NCBI RefSeq assembly: GCF_000943555.1
Contig: NZ_JTDV01000001.1
Span: forward strand, 682,001-746,000
DNA length: 64,000 nt
Source: Neotamlana nanhaiensis
Lineage (GTDB): Bacteria; Bacteroidota; Bacteroidia; Flavobacteriales; Flavobacteriaceae
Direction: 5' to 3'
The notes under the pieces were generated by a model, which did no database searches, was not told the DNA's origin, and saw only the letters and a program-made list of their open reading frames with translations. Below, piece after piece: positions 13,231 to 22,101 of this stretch (the stretch's first letter is position 1; each line of letters starts with the position of its first letter). Made by a program: the position numbers and the translations under genes.

Positions 13231-13310
13231 GGTTTTTACTAGACTTTACTAGGCTTTACTAGGCTTTACTAGGCTTTACTAGGCTTTACTAGGCTTTACT
13301 AGGCTTTACA
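13231..13310. repeat. 10-bp tandem repeat array, about 8 units of AGGCTTTACT
   Basis: Five identical units of AGGCTTTACT occupy 13251-13300. They are flanked by degenerate units (GGTTTTTACT, AGACTTTACT before; AGGCTTTACA after), giving 80 bases with an exact 10-base period and no spacer. The array sits between the GH105 stop and the GH2 start, about 140-220 bases upstream of GH2 and just beyond the CAAATTG motif. The period is close to one DNA helical turn. The array is probably non-coding. Copy number is likely to vary between isolates. Confidence 0.95.
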
Positions 13311-13384
13311 AAGATTTGATTATCTCCTAACTAAAAACAAAAATTTTAAAACTGACATTTTAATTTATATACAAAGAGACAGTG

Positions 13385-14530
13385 TTAATCTAAAAAACGA
13401 TACATTTCTGATGCTGCCAAAAGAAAGGCTCCAACACCAAAATCGGCAGTAGAATTCACGTCAACCACCTGACCAGGAATGGCTTTTTCTCCAATAGGCT
13501 GCACATACCCTACCGCACCATTTTCTTGAAGTGCTACTGTAGTTAAATATTCCCATGATTTCTTTACCACGGGCAAATAAGTAGCTGTATCTAGAATATC
13601 GTTATTAATACCCCACAAATAACCATAAGTAAAAAAGGCTGTACCACTGGTTTCAGGTCCTGGTGCATGTTCGGCATCGAGAATACTGCGTGTCCAATAC
13701 CCTTCGGCTTGCTGTGAGTTCGCTAAAGCTTCGGCCATTTTTTTATAACGTGTTATGTATTTCTCTTTTTGCTCTCCATCAGGTAAATCTTGAATAATTT
13801 TGGCATAACCTGCAAACACCCAACCATCGCCACGTGCCCAAAAGTCCTTTTTTCCATTAGCGCTTTTATGTTTAGGGTACACGTATTTTGCATCGCGGTA
13901 GTATAATTGCGCATCGGCATCGTACATAATACTATTGGCATATTCTAAATATTCATCAAGTTTTTGCAAATACATGTCGTTACCTGTAACATTGTAAAGC
14001 TTAGTCATTACTGGCATAACCATGTATAAGCCATCTGCCCACCACCAATAATCGTTTTTATTGGTGCTCATTTCGTATTCCATAACTTCAAGGGCCCGAG
14101 CTATTTTACTTTCATCGTTTGCTCCTGTAAAATTGTATAAATCAACGTAAGTTTGAAAACATATTTGCCAATCGCCAAACAGTACAAAATCATCGCTTTC
14201 ACCATAGCTATATCGCCATTTGGATTTATCGGTTCCTTTAGCGCCCATCCATTGATTATGGTTTGCCCAATCTAATGAGTACTGTAGAAAAGCATCATTT
14301 TTTGTAACTTTATAAGCTTCCATATTTCCTGTATGATATGCCGAAACATGCCAAAATGCATTACCTGGTTTAGCATGTGTATTTTGCCAATGATTATTCA
14401 CTTTATTTATAATGCCAATAACATCTGCTTTGAAATGTTCTATTTTCGCCGTTTTTATATAATTCTGACTGCTTTTGCAACTCGATAAAATTAGGATAAG
14501 AAATAGACAGCTATATTTTAAAGACTTCAT
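13385..14530 (-). CDS. GH105/GH88-type unsaturated glucuronyl hydrolase lipoprotein (PUL1 copy)
   Basis: Alpha/alpha-barrel hydrolase that removes the 4,5-unsaturated uronic acid left at the non-reducing end by polysaccharide lyases. The fold is indicated by WWWADGLYMVMPVM (Asp in the active-site position), WARGDGWVFAG, and the late ADFGVGAFLLAASEMYRF. SPII signal with Cys18 and no acidic tail, so probably a periplasmic-facing lipoprotein. At 381 residues the length is normal for GH105. It follows the BNR_4 gene by 6 bases, pairing a candidate lyase with the enzyme that would clear its product. A close paralog lies at 44024-45244, with shared blocks such as MPVMTKLYNVTGN and YVYPKHKSANGKKDFWARG. 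Family is firm; the uronide and linkage are inferred. Confidence 0.9.
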   Translation of the reverse strand: MKSLKYSCLFLILILSSCKSSQNYIKTAKIEHFKADVIGIINKVNNHWQNTHAKPGNAFWHVSAYHTGNMEAYKVTKNDAFLQYSLDWANHNQWMGAKGTDKSKWRYSYGESDDFVLFGDWQICFQTYVDLYNFTGANDESKIARALEVMEYEMSTNKNDYWWWADGLYMVMPVMTKLYNVTGNDMYLQKLDEYLEYANSIMYDADAQLYYRDAKYVYPKHKSANGKKDFWARGDGWVFAGYAKIIQDLPDGEQKEKYITRYKKMAEALANSQQAEGYWTRSILDAEHAPGPETSGTAFFTYGYLWGINNDILDTATYLPVVKKSWEYLTTVALQENGAVGYVQPIGEKAIPGQVVDVNSTADFGVGAFLLAASEMYRFLD

Positions 14531-14536
14531 TTTGAT

Positions 14537-15862
14537 TTATTTTGTAATTAGTTGATTGATTTTTGATACACTTAAAATTTCTACTGGTGAGGATTGATTT
14601 TCCGCCAAACCTTCACCATCAATTTGAGTGACGTTTTGAACAAAAATATTCAATATTTTTTTTGATTGCCATAAAGCAGCATCGTAATTAGGTTCCCATT
14701 GCCCCAACGAGGTTTTTGTTAAATCGGTAATTTTCCAAGATGGTTTGTTTAATAATGATTGTGCCAGCGAAACTTTGTTTTGGCGTTCTTCATCTCTAAA
14801 AATAACTGTTATAAGTTTATCATCTTTTAAATCTTCCACCAAAATTGAAGGTCTGGAAATAGGAATACGTTTTGTACCTCCACCACCAAGTGAAAAACTT
14901 TGAGTTCTAAAACCTGTGTTTAGGGTTCTCCAAATATTATTCTCTAAATAAACAATTTGGTACTGCGGAATTTTGGCAGCATCATTCCAGTAATTAACGA
15001 TATACGGATTTCCAACGCCATCAACCGTCATAGAGGTTTGATTTATTAAGTTTGAATTTTGAGGAATTTTACAAGCATATTCGGCAGAATTTAATTTTAT
15101 TGGTAATTCATAGGAATGTCCTTTTGAATTTTCCCAAGTTAAACCGCCATCATTCGAACGTGCATAAGCTATATCATGATTAGTTTCAACACCCCAAGTT
15201 TCGCGCCAAACCCATGACACATGCAGTGTTCCTTTATTATCTACACATGCTTGCCAGTAAGCACTTCGCTTGTTTTCACCATCAATTAAATTACTGTGTA
15301 GTTGCGTCCACTTTTCTGACTTCAAGTTGTAACTATTAACAACCATATTACCTCTTCCCGATTCGCCCGATCGGTACAAAAACAATAAATTTCCTTTAGG
15401 TAAACTGTGAAATTCTGGGTAGGTTACTTTATCTTCTTGTAATCCTGTCATTGGCATTTCATCACCTAAATTTAGTGCCATTGGCTGTACACTTTTGGCA
15501 TAACGTAAGCGGGTGTTATGATGATCCCAACTTACGTGTAAAAATCCGTCACCATCAATTACAATACTTATGCTGTTATGAGCATCGTTAGTATTGCCTT
15601 TATACTGCGTTTGGTGTATTTCCCAATTTTTTGAATTTTGCTTACGCTTAGCTAAAACTAAAAATTTATCAGGATTATAATAGGCTGTAAACTGATAACC
15701 GTTGAAACTGGTTATAGCGTTTTTCCTGAATTTTACTGTGTTTACAGAATTATTTCCCCAACCTAAACCTACCGTTGTTTGCGTGATTTTTTGCGAACAT
15801 GCACTAAAAATTATTAAACAAACTAAAAATGCAATGGCTTTAAATGAATTATTTAAATACAA
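14537..15862 (-). CDS. BNR_4 beta-propeller lipoprotein, candidate polysaccharide lyase or rhamnosidase
   Basis: Predicted seven-bladed propeller of the BNR_4 type, the fold shared by ulvan lyases PL24/PL25, the rhamnose-glucuronate lyase PL27 and the rhamnosidase GH145 (family knowledge). Visible candidates for catalysis are H95 in NDAHNS, H114/H115 in SWDHHNTRLRYA, and Y163-R164 in FLYRSGESGRG. The spacing of about 20 residues between the two His resembles the His pairs of PL24/PL25. SPII signal with Cys22 and no acidic tail. It heads a two-gene unit with GH105, which acts on unsaturated glucuronate. This supports lyase chemistry over hydrolysis. Absence of sulfatases argues against ulvan, so a PL27-like removal of rhamnose from Rha-GlcA caps is my preferred inference. 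A non-catalytic binding protein is also possible. Confidence 0.78.
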   Translation of the reverse strand: MYLNNSFKAIAFLVCLIIFSACSQKITQTTVGLGWGNNSVNTVKFRKNAITSFNGYQFTAYYNPDKFLVLAKRKQNSKNWEIHQTQYKGNTNDAHNSISIVIDGDGFLHVSWDHHNTRLRYAKSVQPMALNLGDEMPMTGLQEDKVTYPEFHSLPKGNLLFLYRSGESGRGNMVVNSYNLKSEKWTQLHSNLIDGENKRSAYWQACVDNKGTLHVSWVWRETWGVETNHDIAYARSNDGGLTWENSKGHSYELPIKLNSAEYACKIPQNSNLINQTSMTVDGVGNPYIVNYWNDAAKIPQYQIVYLENNIWRTLNTGFRTQSFSLGGGGTKRIPISRPSILVEDLKDDKLITVIFRDEERQNKVSLAQSLLNKPSWKITDLTKTSLGQWEPNYDAALWQSKKILNIFVQNVTQIDGEGLAENQSSPVEILSVSKINQLITK

Positions 15863-15914
15863 ATTATAAATTATTTACGAAACAAATATCTTGGTTTCAA
15901 TTTAAATTCACGGG

Positions 15915-15927
15915 GGACAAATTGTCC
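15915..15927. promoter_or_regulatory. 13-bp perfect palindrome upstream of BNR_4 gene
   Basis: GGACAAATTGTCC is a perfect 6+1+6 inverted repeat about 55 bases upstream of the BNR_4 start and 12 bases past the HTCS stop. It is preceded by a run of G at 15912-15914. The core CAAATTG recurs at 13181-13187 and 43132-43138, in all three cases upstream of a minus-strand glycan gene. It may be an operator, possibly for the neighbouring HTCS, or overlap a -7 promoter element. Confidence 0.45.
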
Positions 15928-15938
15928 ATTAAACGGCC

Positions 15939-18900
15939 TTAAACGGTTTTATTTTTTGATAATTTTGATGGCAAATAGTTAAATTGTTCTTTAAACAACT
16001 TCCTAAAATATTTCACGTTTTTAAAACCAACCTCGTATGAAGCTTGAGCGATAGTGTAATTACCGCTTCTAATAAGTTCTGCCGCCTTATCGATTTTTAC
16101 TTTTCGGATGTATTGATTAATATTAAGTCCCGTAATAGCTTTTAACTTTCTAAATAAAGATGTACGGCTCATACCCATTTGCGTTGATACTAATTTTACA
16201 TCGACTTTTTCTAAATCAAGGTACTCTAAAATTACAGCCTCTAATTTTATTAAAAACTCTTTTTCTTGCTGGATTAAGCCATTATTTGTTATGGGCGTAA
16301 TCGCGCTATTTTTATTTAAAAAGTAATTGCGTAATTGTGTTCTGTTTTCAAGTATATTTTGTATTCTAGCTTGTAAAATTTTGCCACTAAATGGTTTGGT
16401 AATATAATCGTCGGCACCATACATGTAGCCTTCTTCAATACTTTCGGTATTTCCTTTAGCTGTTAAAAGTATAATTGGAATATGCGTGGTTTCAATATTT
16501 TCTTTTAATTTATTACACAACTCTAAACCATTCATTTTAGGCATCATAACATCCGAGATTATTAAATCCGGAATATACTGCATTGCTTTTTGCACTCCTT
16601 CTTCTCCATCATTGGCATAAATTAAATCGTGTTGTCCATCGAGCAGAGTATCTAAATAACTTAAAATATCGGGGTTATCATCAACCAATAAAATAAGCTG
16701 CTTTTTGTCGTTTAAATTTAAGTTAGGATTAGTTGGTTTATTTGGCTCAACATCGGCTATTAGTTCCGTTTTTTCGAGCGTATCTAAACGCGCCTGTTTC
16801 GTATTTTCGCCATCAATAATAACATTATTAAACAAGCTTTTATCTCTTGGAATGGTTACTAAAAATGTACTTCCCTTTTTAAGTTCACTTTTAATATTTA
16901 TGGTGCCCATGTGCAACTCGGTAAAGTTTTTAGATAAAGCTAAACCAATACCTAATCCATTTTTACTATTGGTTGATGGCGATTGGTAATAACGCTCAAA
17001 AATAAGTTCTAAATCGCTTTCGCTTATTCCATAGCCAGTATCTTTAACTTTAATCGTAAAGGCATTTTCATTATAGTCCAAACTCAGCTTTATTTTACCA
17101 TTATCTGGCGTGTATTTAAAAGCATTTGACAGCAAATTATTGACTATAATGTGCATTTTTTCTAAATCGAACCAAGCATAAAAGTTCTCGTCTGGTAATT
17201 TAAATGAGAGCGTAATACCTCGTTTTTTTGCTAACGGAAAATAATTATTTACCCATTGCTCTAACAACTCGGTTAAGTTGTGATTTTCTATACGTAATTT
17301 ACTTAAACCTAAATTAGATTTTCTAAACTCCAACAATCTGTTAATGGATTGTAATAGCTGATTAGCATTTTTTTGAATAAGCTGTAAACTTTTTTTATGT
17401 TTTAACAAGGTAATTTCGCTTAATAAATCTTCTAACGGTGCAAGAATAAGTGTTAATGGCGTTTTTAATTCGTGCGAAAAACTGGTAAAAAAACGGATGC
17501 GCTCTTCGTTAAAATTATGTTCTAATTGACGCTGTTTTTTCTCGAAAGACAACGAATTTAATAGTGTAATACGTTCGGCTAAATATTTTAGTATGGCGTA
17601 TAACAACAATGATGAAACCACTAAGTATATTAAATAAGCCCAAAGTGTTTTCCAAAATGGCGGATTTACAGTGATGTTTAACTTTTTTATAATTTCATCG
17701 CCCGATCCAAATTTCGCTTTTACATTTAAAACGTACTTACCATGTGGCATATTAATTAAATTCACTTTTCCAGTACCATCGGTATCTACCCATTGGTCTT
17801 GATAACCATCAATTTTATAGGCGTATTTTGTGTTTTTTACAAACGGATATTTTAAGCTCACATAATCTAACGAAAAGAATGTTTGATGATAATCTAAAGC
17901 AATGTGATCTTGAAATTGTATTGAATTATTTAAAATAACATTATCGTTAAAGCTTTCATTTACCTGAACTTCTTTATTTAAAACTTCTAATTTTTCAATA
18001 ACAATAGGATGCTTTTCCGCTTCAATTTTAAGCTTTTCAGGATTAAAAACATTTAAGCCTTTGTCGCCTCCAAAATATAAGACTCCGGAATTTGTAATTA
18101 AACTAGAGCCAATATTAAACTTACCCTGTTGAATGTTGGTATACGTATTAAGGTTGTAAATTGTATTGCTTGAAGGATCGAAATTACTAATACCACGATG
18201 CGTACCTAACCAAATACTAGTGGCATCTTCTAACACCATACTACACACTGTATTATTGCTTAAACCATCTGCTTCTGTAAAAGCCTTAACGGTATTTTGT
18301 ACAGGGTTTAAAAGCAACAAACCCTCGTTTAATGTGCCTGCCAAAACATTGCCACTTGACAAAGCCAGAATGCTGTAAATAAGGTTTGTTTTAAACGTAC
18401 TAATATTGGATGTGTTATAAAAAAACGTTTCGTTAGTAGTTGGGTTATACTTTAAAATACCATTACCGTAAGTTGCCATCCAAAAATAGCCTTTATCGTC
18501 TTCACTAATATCTCTAACATCAATTTTACCTAGTACATTTACAAACGAGAAAGTATCTGTGCTTTCATTGTATTTGTATAATCCGCCACGGTTTGTACCA
18601 ACCCAAATAGTTCCTTTTGCATCTTCAAAAATAACACGAACATCGCTTCCTTCAGTAATATCTCCTTGAAGATAATGCTTACAACGACCTGTTTTTATGT
18701 CCATTTTATTTAAACCTCCTTGATAGGTGCCTACCCAAAGGCGGTTTTTACTATCTTCTAACAGTGAAATAATGTAGTCGTTACTTAAACTTTTGGCATC
18801 GTTAGCATGGTGCACAAAATGCTTAATTGTTCCTGTTTTAGGGTTTAGTAAATCTAATCCAGCGCCATCGGTACCAATCCAAATATTTTGGTTGAAACTT

Positions 18901-20051
18901 TCGGTTAAAGCACCAACCCGATCATGACCTATACTTTCCTTTTTTGAACTGTTTTTTCGAAGTAATTTTATAGGTTCACCATTAGGATTTACATAGTTTA
19001 GGCCTGTACTAGTGCCAATCCACATATTGTTATCCCAATCTAGTTTTAATGCTAAAACCGTTCTGTTAAACACACTGGAGCCATCGTCTTGTGGTAAATA
19101 CCATTGTGTTTTTATGGTATTACTATTTAAAAAACTGCTGGTATTTAAAATGTTTAAACCGCCATTTCTGGTACCAATCCACATTTGGTTATTGTTATCT
19201 TCCTCAAAACACAACACATTATTATCGCTTAAACCTACACCTTCGGTATTAGATTTTTTAATATTTAAAGTGTCGCCATGCGTGGTAAACACATGCACGC
19301 CTTCGTTACTACCAATCCAAAGATTATTTTGCTTATCGGTATAAAGTTGATTTATTCTTAAATTTAAATGATTTTGAATTGGTACCCGATTAACCTTCTT
19401 AGTGTTTAAATTGATTTTGTTTAAACCATGTTTTTCTGTTCCCACCCAAACCACAGAATCGTTTTGATGAAGCACCGATAACACTTGGTTAGACGATAAG
19501 GTTTCTGGGTTATTTGGGCTATGTTCAAATAAATTAGTATCACCCTGATTATATGACACTTGCACACCGTAATTGTAAACACCTAAAATAAGATTAGAGG
19601 TACTTTTTGAAAAAGAGCTTACATTATTACTACCAAGCAAGCCATTACTGGTGTTTAAAAACTGAAATGTTTCTTGTTTAAAATCGTAAATGTTTAAACC
19701 TTCGTTGGTGGCAATATACAGCTGATGCTTATCGACCAACTGAATTTTATGAATAAAATTATCGTTTAATTGATATTTATTTGGGGTATTGCCTTTTTTA
19801 AAAACTTTAAACTGTGTACCATCGTATCGGTTTAAACCTTCTGGCGTTCCCACCCAAATAAAACCTAAGCTATCCTGCTCAATACTATTTATTCCGTTGT
19901 TTGATAGTCCTAACTCAACATCTAGTAAATAAAAAGTAAGTTCATCTTCCACCGCGCGGTGTTGTGAGGACTTGTTTTGTGCTCCTAAAAGTGAAACACA
20001 GGCAAAACAAACCAAAAACCAAACTTTTTTAATACCTGTTGAGAGAATCAT
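15939..20051 (-). CDS. Hybrid two-component system regulator (PUL1)
   Basis: One-protein sensor and regulator that detects an oligosaccharide in the periplasm and activates PUL transcription. Order: signal peptide; two Reg_prop propellers built of WVGT/WIGT repeats (about 30-690); Y_Y_Y domain (about 710-785); one membrane segment (about 797-822); HisKA with the phospho-acceptor near residue 859 in SFSHELKTP; HATPase with GLGIGLALSKN; receiver with Asp near 1166 in ISDVMMP; AraC-type helix-turn-helix (about 1265-1365, with GMSRTSLFRKLK and YEVGFKNVKYFRKLF). The length of 1370 residues is typical. It starts only 6 bases after the sigma54-type regulator, so it looks co-transcribed with an upstream core-like operon. 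A same-architecture paralog is at 56639-60748. Confidence 0.96.
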   Translation of the reverse strand: MILSTGIKKVWFLVCFACVSLLGAQNKSSQHRAVEDELTFYLLDVELGLSNNGINSIEQDSLGFIWVGTPEGLNRYDGTQFKVFKKGNTPNKYQLNDNFIHKIQLVDKHQLYIATNEGLNIYDFKQETFQFLNTSNGLLGSNNVSSFSKSTSNLILGVYNYGVQVSYNQGDTNLFEHSPNNPETLSSNQVLSVLHQNDSVVWVGTEKHGLNKINLNTKKVNRVPIQNHLNLRINQLYTDKQNNLWIGSNEGVHVFTTHGDTLNIKKSNTEGVGLSDNNVLCFEEDNNNQMWIGTRNGGLNILNTSSFLNSNTIKTQWYLPQDDGSSVFNRTVLALKLDWDNNMWIGTSTGLNYVNPNGEPIKLLRKNSSKKESIGHDRVGALTESFNQNIWIGTDGAGLDLLNPKTGTIKHFVHHANDAKSLSNDYIISLLEDSKNRLWVGTYQGGLNKMDIKTGRCKHYLQGDITEGSDVRVIFEDAKGTIWVGTNRGGLYKYNESTDTFSFVNVLGKIDVRDISEDDKGYFWMATYGNGILKYNPTTNETFFYNTSNISTFKTNLIYSILALSSGNVLAGTLNEGLLLLNPVQNTVKAFTEADGLSNNTVCSMVLEDATSIWLGTHRGISNFDPSSNTIYNLNTYTNIQQGKFNIGSSLITNSGVLYFGGDKGLNVFNPEKLKIEAEKHPIVIEKLEVLNKEVQVNESFNDNVILNNSIQFQDHIALDYHQTFFSLDYVSLKYPFVKNTKYAYKIDGYQDQWVDTDGTGKVNLINMPHGKYVLNVKAKFGSGDEIIKKLNITVNPPFWKTLWAYLIYLVVSSLLLYAILKYLAERITLLNSLSFEKKQRQLEHNFNEERIRFFTSFSHELKTPLTLILAPLEDLLSEITLLKHKKSLQLIQKNANQLLQSINRLLEFRKSNLGLSKLRIENHNLTELLEQWVNNYFPLAKKRGITLSFKLPDENFYAWFDLEKMHIIVNNLLSNAFKYTPDNGKIKLSLDYNENAFTIKVKDTGYGISESDLELIFERYYQSPSTNSKNGLGIGLALSKNFTELHMGTINIKSELKKGSTFLVTIPRDKSLFNNVIIDGENTKQARLDTLEKTELIADVEPNKPTNPNLNLNDKKQLILLVDDNPDILSYLDTLLDGQHDLIYANDGEEGVQKAMQYIPDLIISDVMMPKMNGLELCNKLKENIETTHIPIILLTAKGNTESIEEGYMYGADDYITKPFSGKILQARIQNILENRTQLRNYFLNKNSAITPITNNGLIQQEKEFLIKLEAVILEYLDLEKVDVKLVSTQMGMSRTSLFRKLKAITGLNINQYIRKVKIDKAAELIRSGNYTIAQASYEVGFKNVKYFRKLFKEQFNYLPSKLSKNKTV

Positions 20052-20057
20052 AAATCA

Positions 20058-21221
20058 TTATTTTGAAGCAAAAGCCTTTACATCCTGTTGGCTAACCTCT
20101 GCGCCTCCTAAAATAATTAAACGTTCTACTACATTTCGTAACTCACGAATATTTCCTGTCCAATCGTAATCTTGTAGTAATTTTATAGCCTTATCTGAAA
20201 ATGTTTTTTTAGCTGTACCTTGTTCTGAAGCTATTTTATCTGAAAAATGATTCACTAATAACGGAATATCTTCACGCCTATCGTTTAAAGCCGGTACTTT
20301 AATTAAAATAACCGCTAAACGATGGTATAAATCTTCACGAAACTTGCCATCTTCAATTTCTTTTTTGAGGTTTTTATTGGTAGCTGCTACCACGCGTACA
20401 TCAACTTTGATATCTTTATCGCTACCAACACGTTGAATACGACTTTCTTGTAACGCTCGTAATACTTTGGCTTGAGCCGATAGACTCATGTCTCCAATTT
20501 CATCTAAAAAAATAGTACCGCCATTGGCTGCTTCAAATTTACCTGCACGATCTTTATTCGCACTTGTAAATGCGCCCTTAACATGACCGAACAATTCACT
20601 TTCAATTAATTCTGATGGGATTGCGGCACAATTCACCTCTATCATCGGGCCTTTTGCACGCTCACTTTTTTCGTGTAACCAATGCGCAACCAATTCTTTT
20701 CCTGTTCCATTTGGGCCAGTAATTAGCACGCGTGCATCGGTTGGTGCTACTTTGTCAATCATATCTTTTATTTGAGCAATTGCAACACTATCACCTATCA
20801 TTTCGTACTTTTTGCTTACTTTTTTCTTTAGAATTTTGTTTTCTACAACCAACTCTTTTCTATCTAAAGCATTGCGTACGGTGTTTAATAATCGGTTTAA
20901 ATCTGGCGGTTTTGATATATAATCGAAAGCTCCCATGCGCATGGTGTTTACAGCGGTATCTAAATCGCCATGACCAGAAATCATTACAAAAGGAATTTCT
21001 GGTTTTATTTTTTTAGTAGCTTCAAGTACCTCAACACCATCCATTTTTGGCATTTTAATGTCACACAACACCAAATCGAAATCGTCATTCTTAATTTTTT
21101 CAATACCCGAAAGACCGTCTTCTGCTTCATCTACTTTATAGGTATCATTTTCTTCAGAAAGTATTTTAACCAATACACGACGTATTGCAGCTTCATCTTC
21201 TATTACTAATATTTTTGACAT
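20058..21221 (-). CDS. NtrC-family response regulator lacking a DNA-binding domain
   Basis: Receiver domain (1-120, phospho-acceptor D54 in LCDIKMPKMDG) and sigma54-type AAA+ domain (about 140-370). The latter has Walker A GPNGTGKE at 169-176, GAFTSA at 216-221 where the sigma54-contact loop is usually GAFTGA, and Walker B TIFLDEIGD. The protein ends at residue 387, shortly after NIRELRNVVERL. There is no room for the Fis-type helix-turn-helix that normally follows. It may work by contacting sigma54 holoenzyme from solution, as described for some activators of this family, or through a partner. No cognate histidine kinase is adjacent. Spacing to its neighbours is 3 and 6 bases, consistent with one operon. 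Confidence 0.93.
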   Translation of the reverse strand: MSKILVIEDEAAIRRVLVKILSEENDTYKVDEAEDGLSGIEKIKNDDFDLVLCDIKMPKMDGVEVLEATKKIKPEIPFVMISGHGDLDTAVNTMRMGAFDYISKPPDLNRLLNTVRNALDRKELVVENKILKKKVSKKYEMIGDSVAIAQIKDMIDKVAPTDARVLITGPNGTGKELVAHWLHEKSERAKGPMIEVNCAAIPSELIESELFGHVKGAFTSANKDRAGKFEAANGGTIFLDEIGDMSLSAQAKVLRALQESRIQRVGSDKDIKVDVRVVAATNKNLKKEIEDGKFREDLYHRLAVILIKVPALNDRREDIPLLVNHFSDKIASEQGTAKKTFSDKAIKLLQDYDWTGNIRELRNVVERLIILGGAEVSQQDVKAFASK

Positions 21222-21224
21222 ATT

Positions 21225-22100
21225 TTATTTATTTATAATATGAATATCTCTTTGCGGGAACGGTATACTTATGTTATGTTCTCTAAAAAGTTTATCAATT
21301 TCAAATCGGATATCACTTTTAGGAAAAGTGGCCTTAAAACTATCGTTTAAAGTAAACACAATTTTAAAATTTAGTGAGCTATCACCAAAATCGGTAAAAA
21401 TAACAGTAGGTTCTGGTTCGCTTAACACATCTGGATGCGTGCTTGCCGCTTGTATTAACAACCTTCTCACGAGTTGTACATCACTTCCGTAAGCGACACC
21501 AACATTAACCGATTCTCGTGTGGTTGTGCCATTTTGCGTCCAATTAAACAAACTGTTTTCTAAATACAAATGGTTTGGTATTACCAGTACTTTATTATCG
21601 ATGGTTACCGCTCTAGTGGTTCGTAGTTTTATTTCTTCAACACGACCTACTTTACCATCAATTTCAATAATATCACCTACATGAACACTTTGGTCTATTA
21701 ATATAAACACCCCAGAAATGATATCTTGAAACAAGGTTTGTAAAGCCAAACCAATACCTATTAATAAGGCCGCCGATGCTGCAAAAACTGCGGTAACATT
21801 TACCCCAACGGAGTGCAAGGTTATTAATAAAATAATGAGGTAAACGAGCCACCTAAAATACCCATAAACAACATTAAATTTAAGTTTATCATTCTCGGGA
21901 AGATTGCGCGTAATAACCTTTAATGCTATTCGCAAAAAAATGGTTGTTATAAAAATAGCGGTTGTTACAATAATAAAATCAAGAATAGAAACGCTGATTT
22001 TTTCAGTGAAATCAATATGAAGATTCAGAAAGTTTTTAATGCTTTCCCAAAGATTACTATTAGTAATACTTTCTTCTATTTTATTTAATTCTTGAGTCAT
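21225..22100 (-). CDS. MscS-family mechanosensitive ion channel
   Basis: Small-conductance mechanosensitive channel that releases solutes on hypo-osmotic shock. Three hydrophobic segments lie at about residues 40-62, 80-102 and 106-132. The last is the Gly/Ala-rich pore helix (FAASAALLIGIGLALQTLFQ), followed by the conserved beta domain (QSVHVGDIIEIDGKVGRVEEI and TTRAVTIDNKVLVIPNH). The 291-residue length is the minimal MscS size. It lies between the ABC exporter permease (1 base gap) and the response regulator (3 base gap) on the same strand, in an operon-like cluster. Confidence 0.93.
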   Translation of the reverse strand: MTQELNKIEESITNSNLWESIKNFLNLHIDFTEKISVSILDFIIVTTAIFITTIFLRIALKVITRNLPENDKLKFNVVYGYFRWLVYLIILLITLHSVGVNVTAVFAASAALLIGIGLALQTLFQDIISGVFILIDQSVHVGDIIEIDGKVGRVEEIKLRTTRAVTIDNKVLVIPNHLYLENSLFNWTQNGTTTRESVNVGVAYGSDVQLVRRLLIQAASTHPDVLSEPEPTVIFTDFGDSSLNFKIVFTLNDSFKATFPKSDIRFEIDKLFREHNISIPFPQRDIHIINK

Positions 22101-22101
22101 A

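Noticed and set aside
13231-13310. CRISPR array or minisatellite-coded peptide
   Set aside because: The units are only 10 bases long with no spacers, and no cas gene is near. No ORF in the region is supported by context, so a plain tandem repeat is the better call.
14537-15862. Ulvan utilization locus based on a PL24/PL25-like propeller
   Set aside because: Ulvan is sulfated and known ulvan loci contain several sulfatases. None is present in 64 kb, and GH115 and GH2 galactosidases fit arabinogalactan better. Not excluded, but not preferred.
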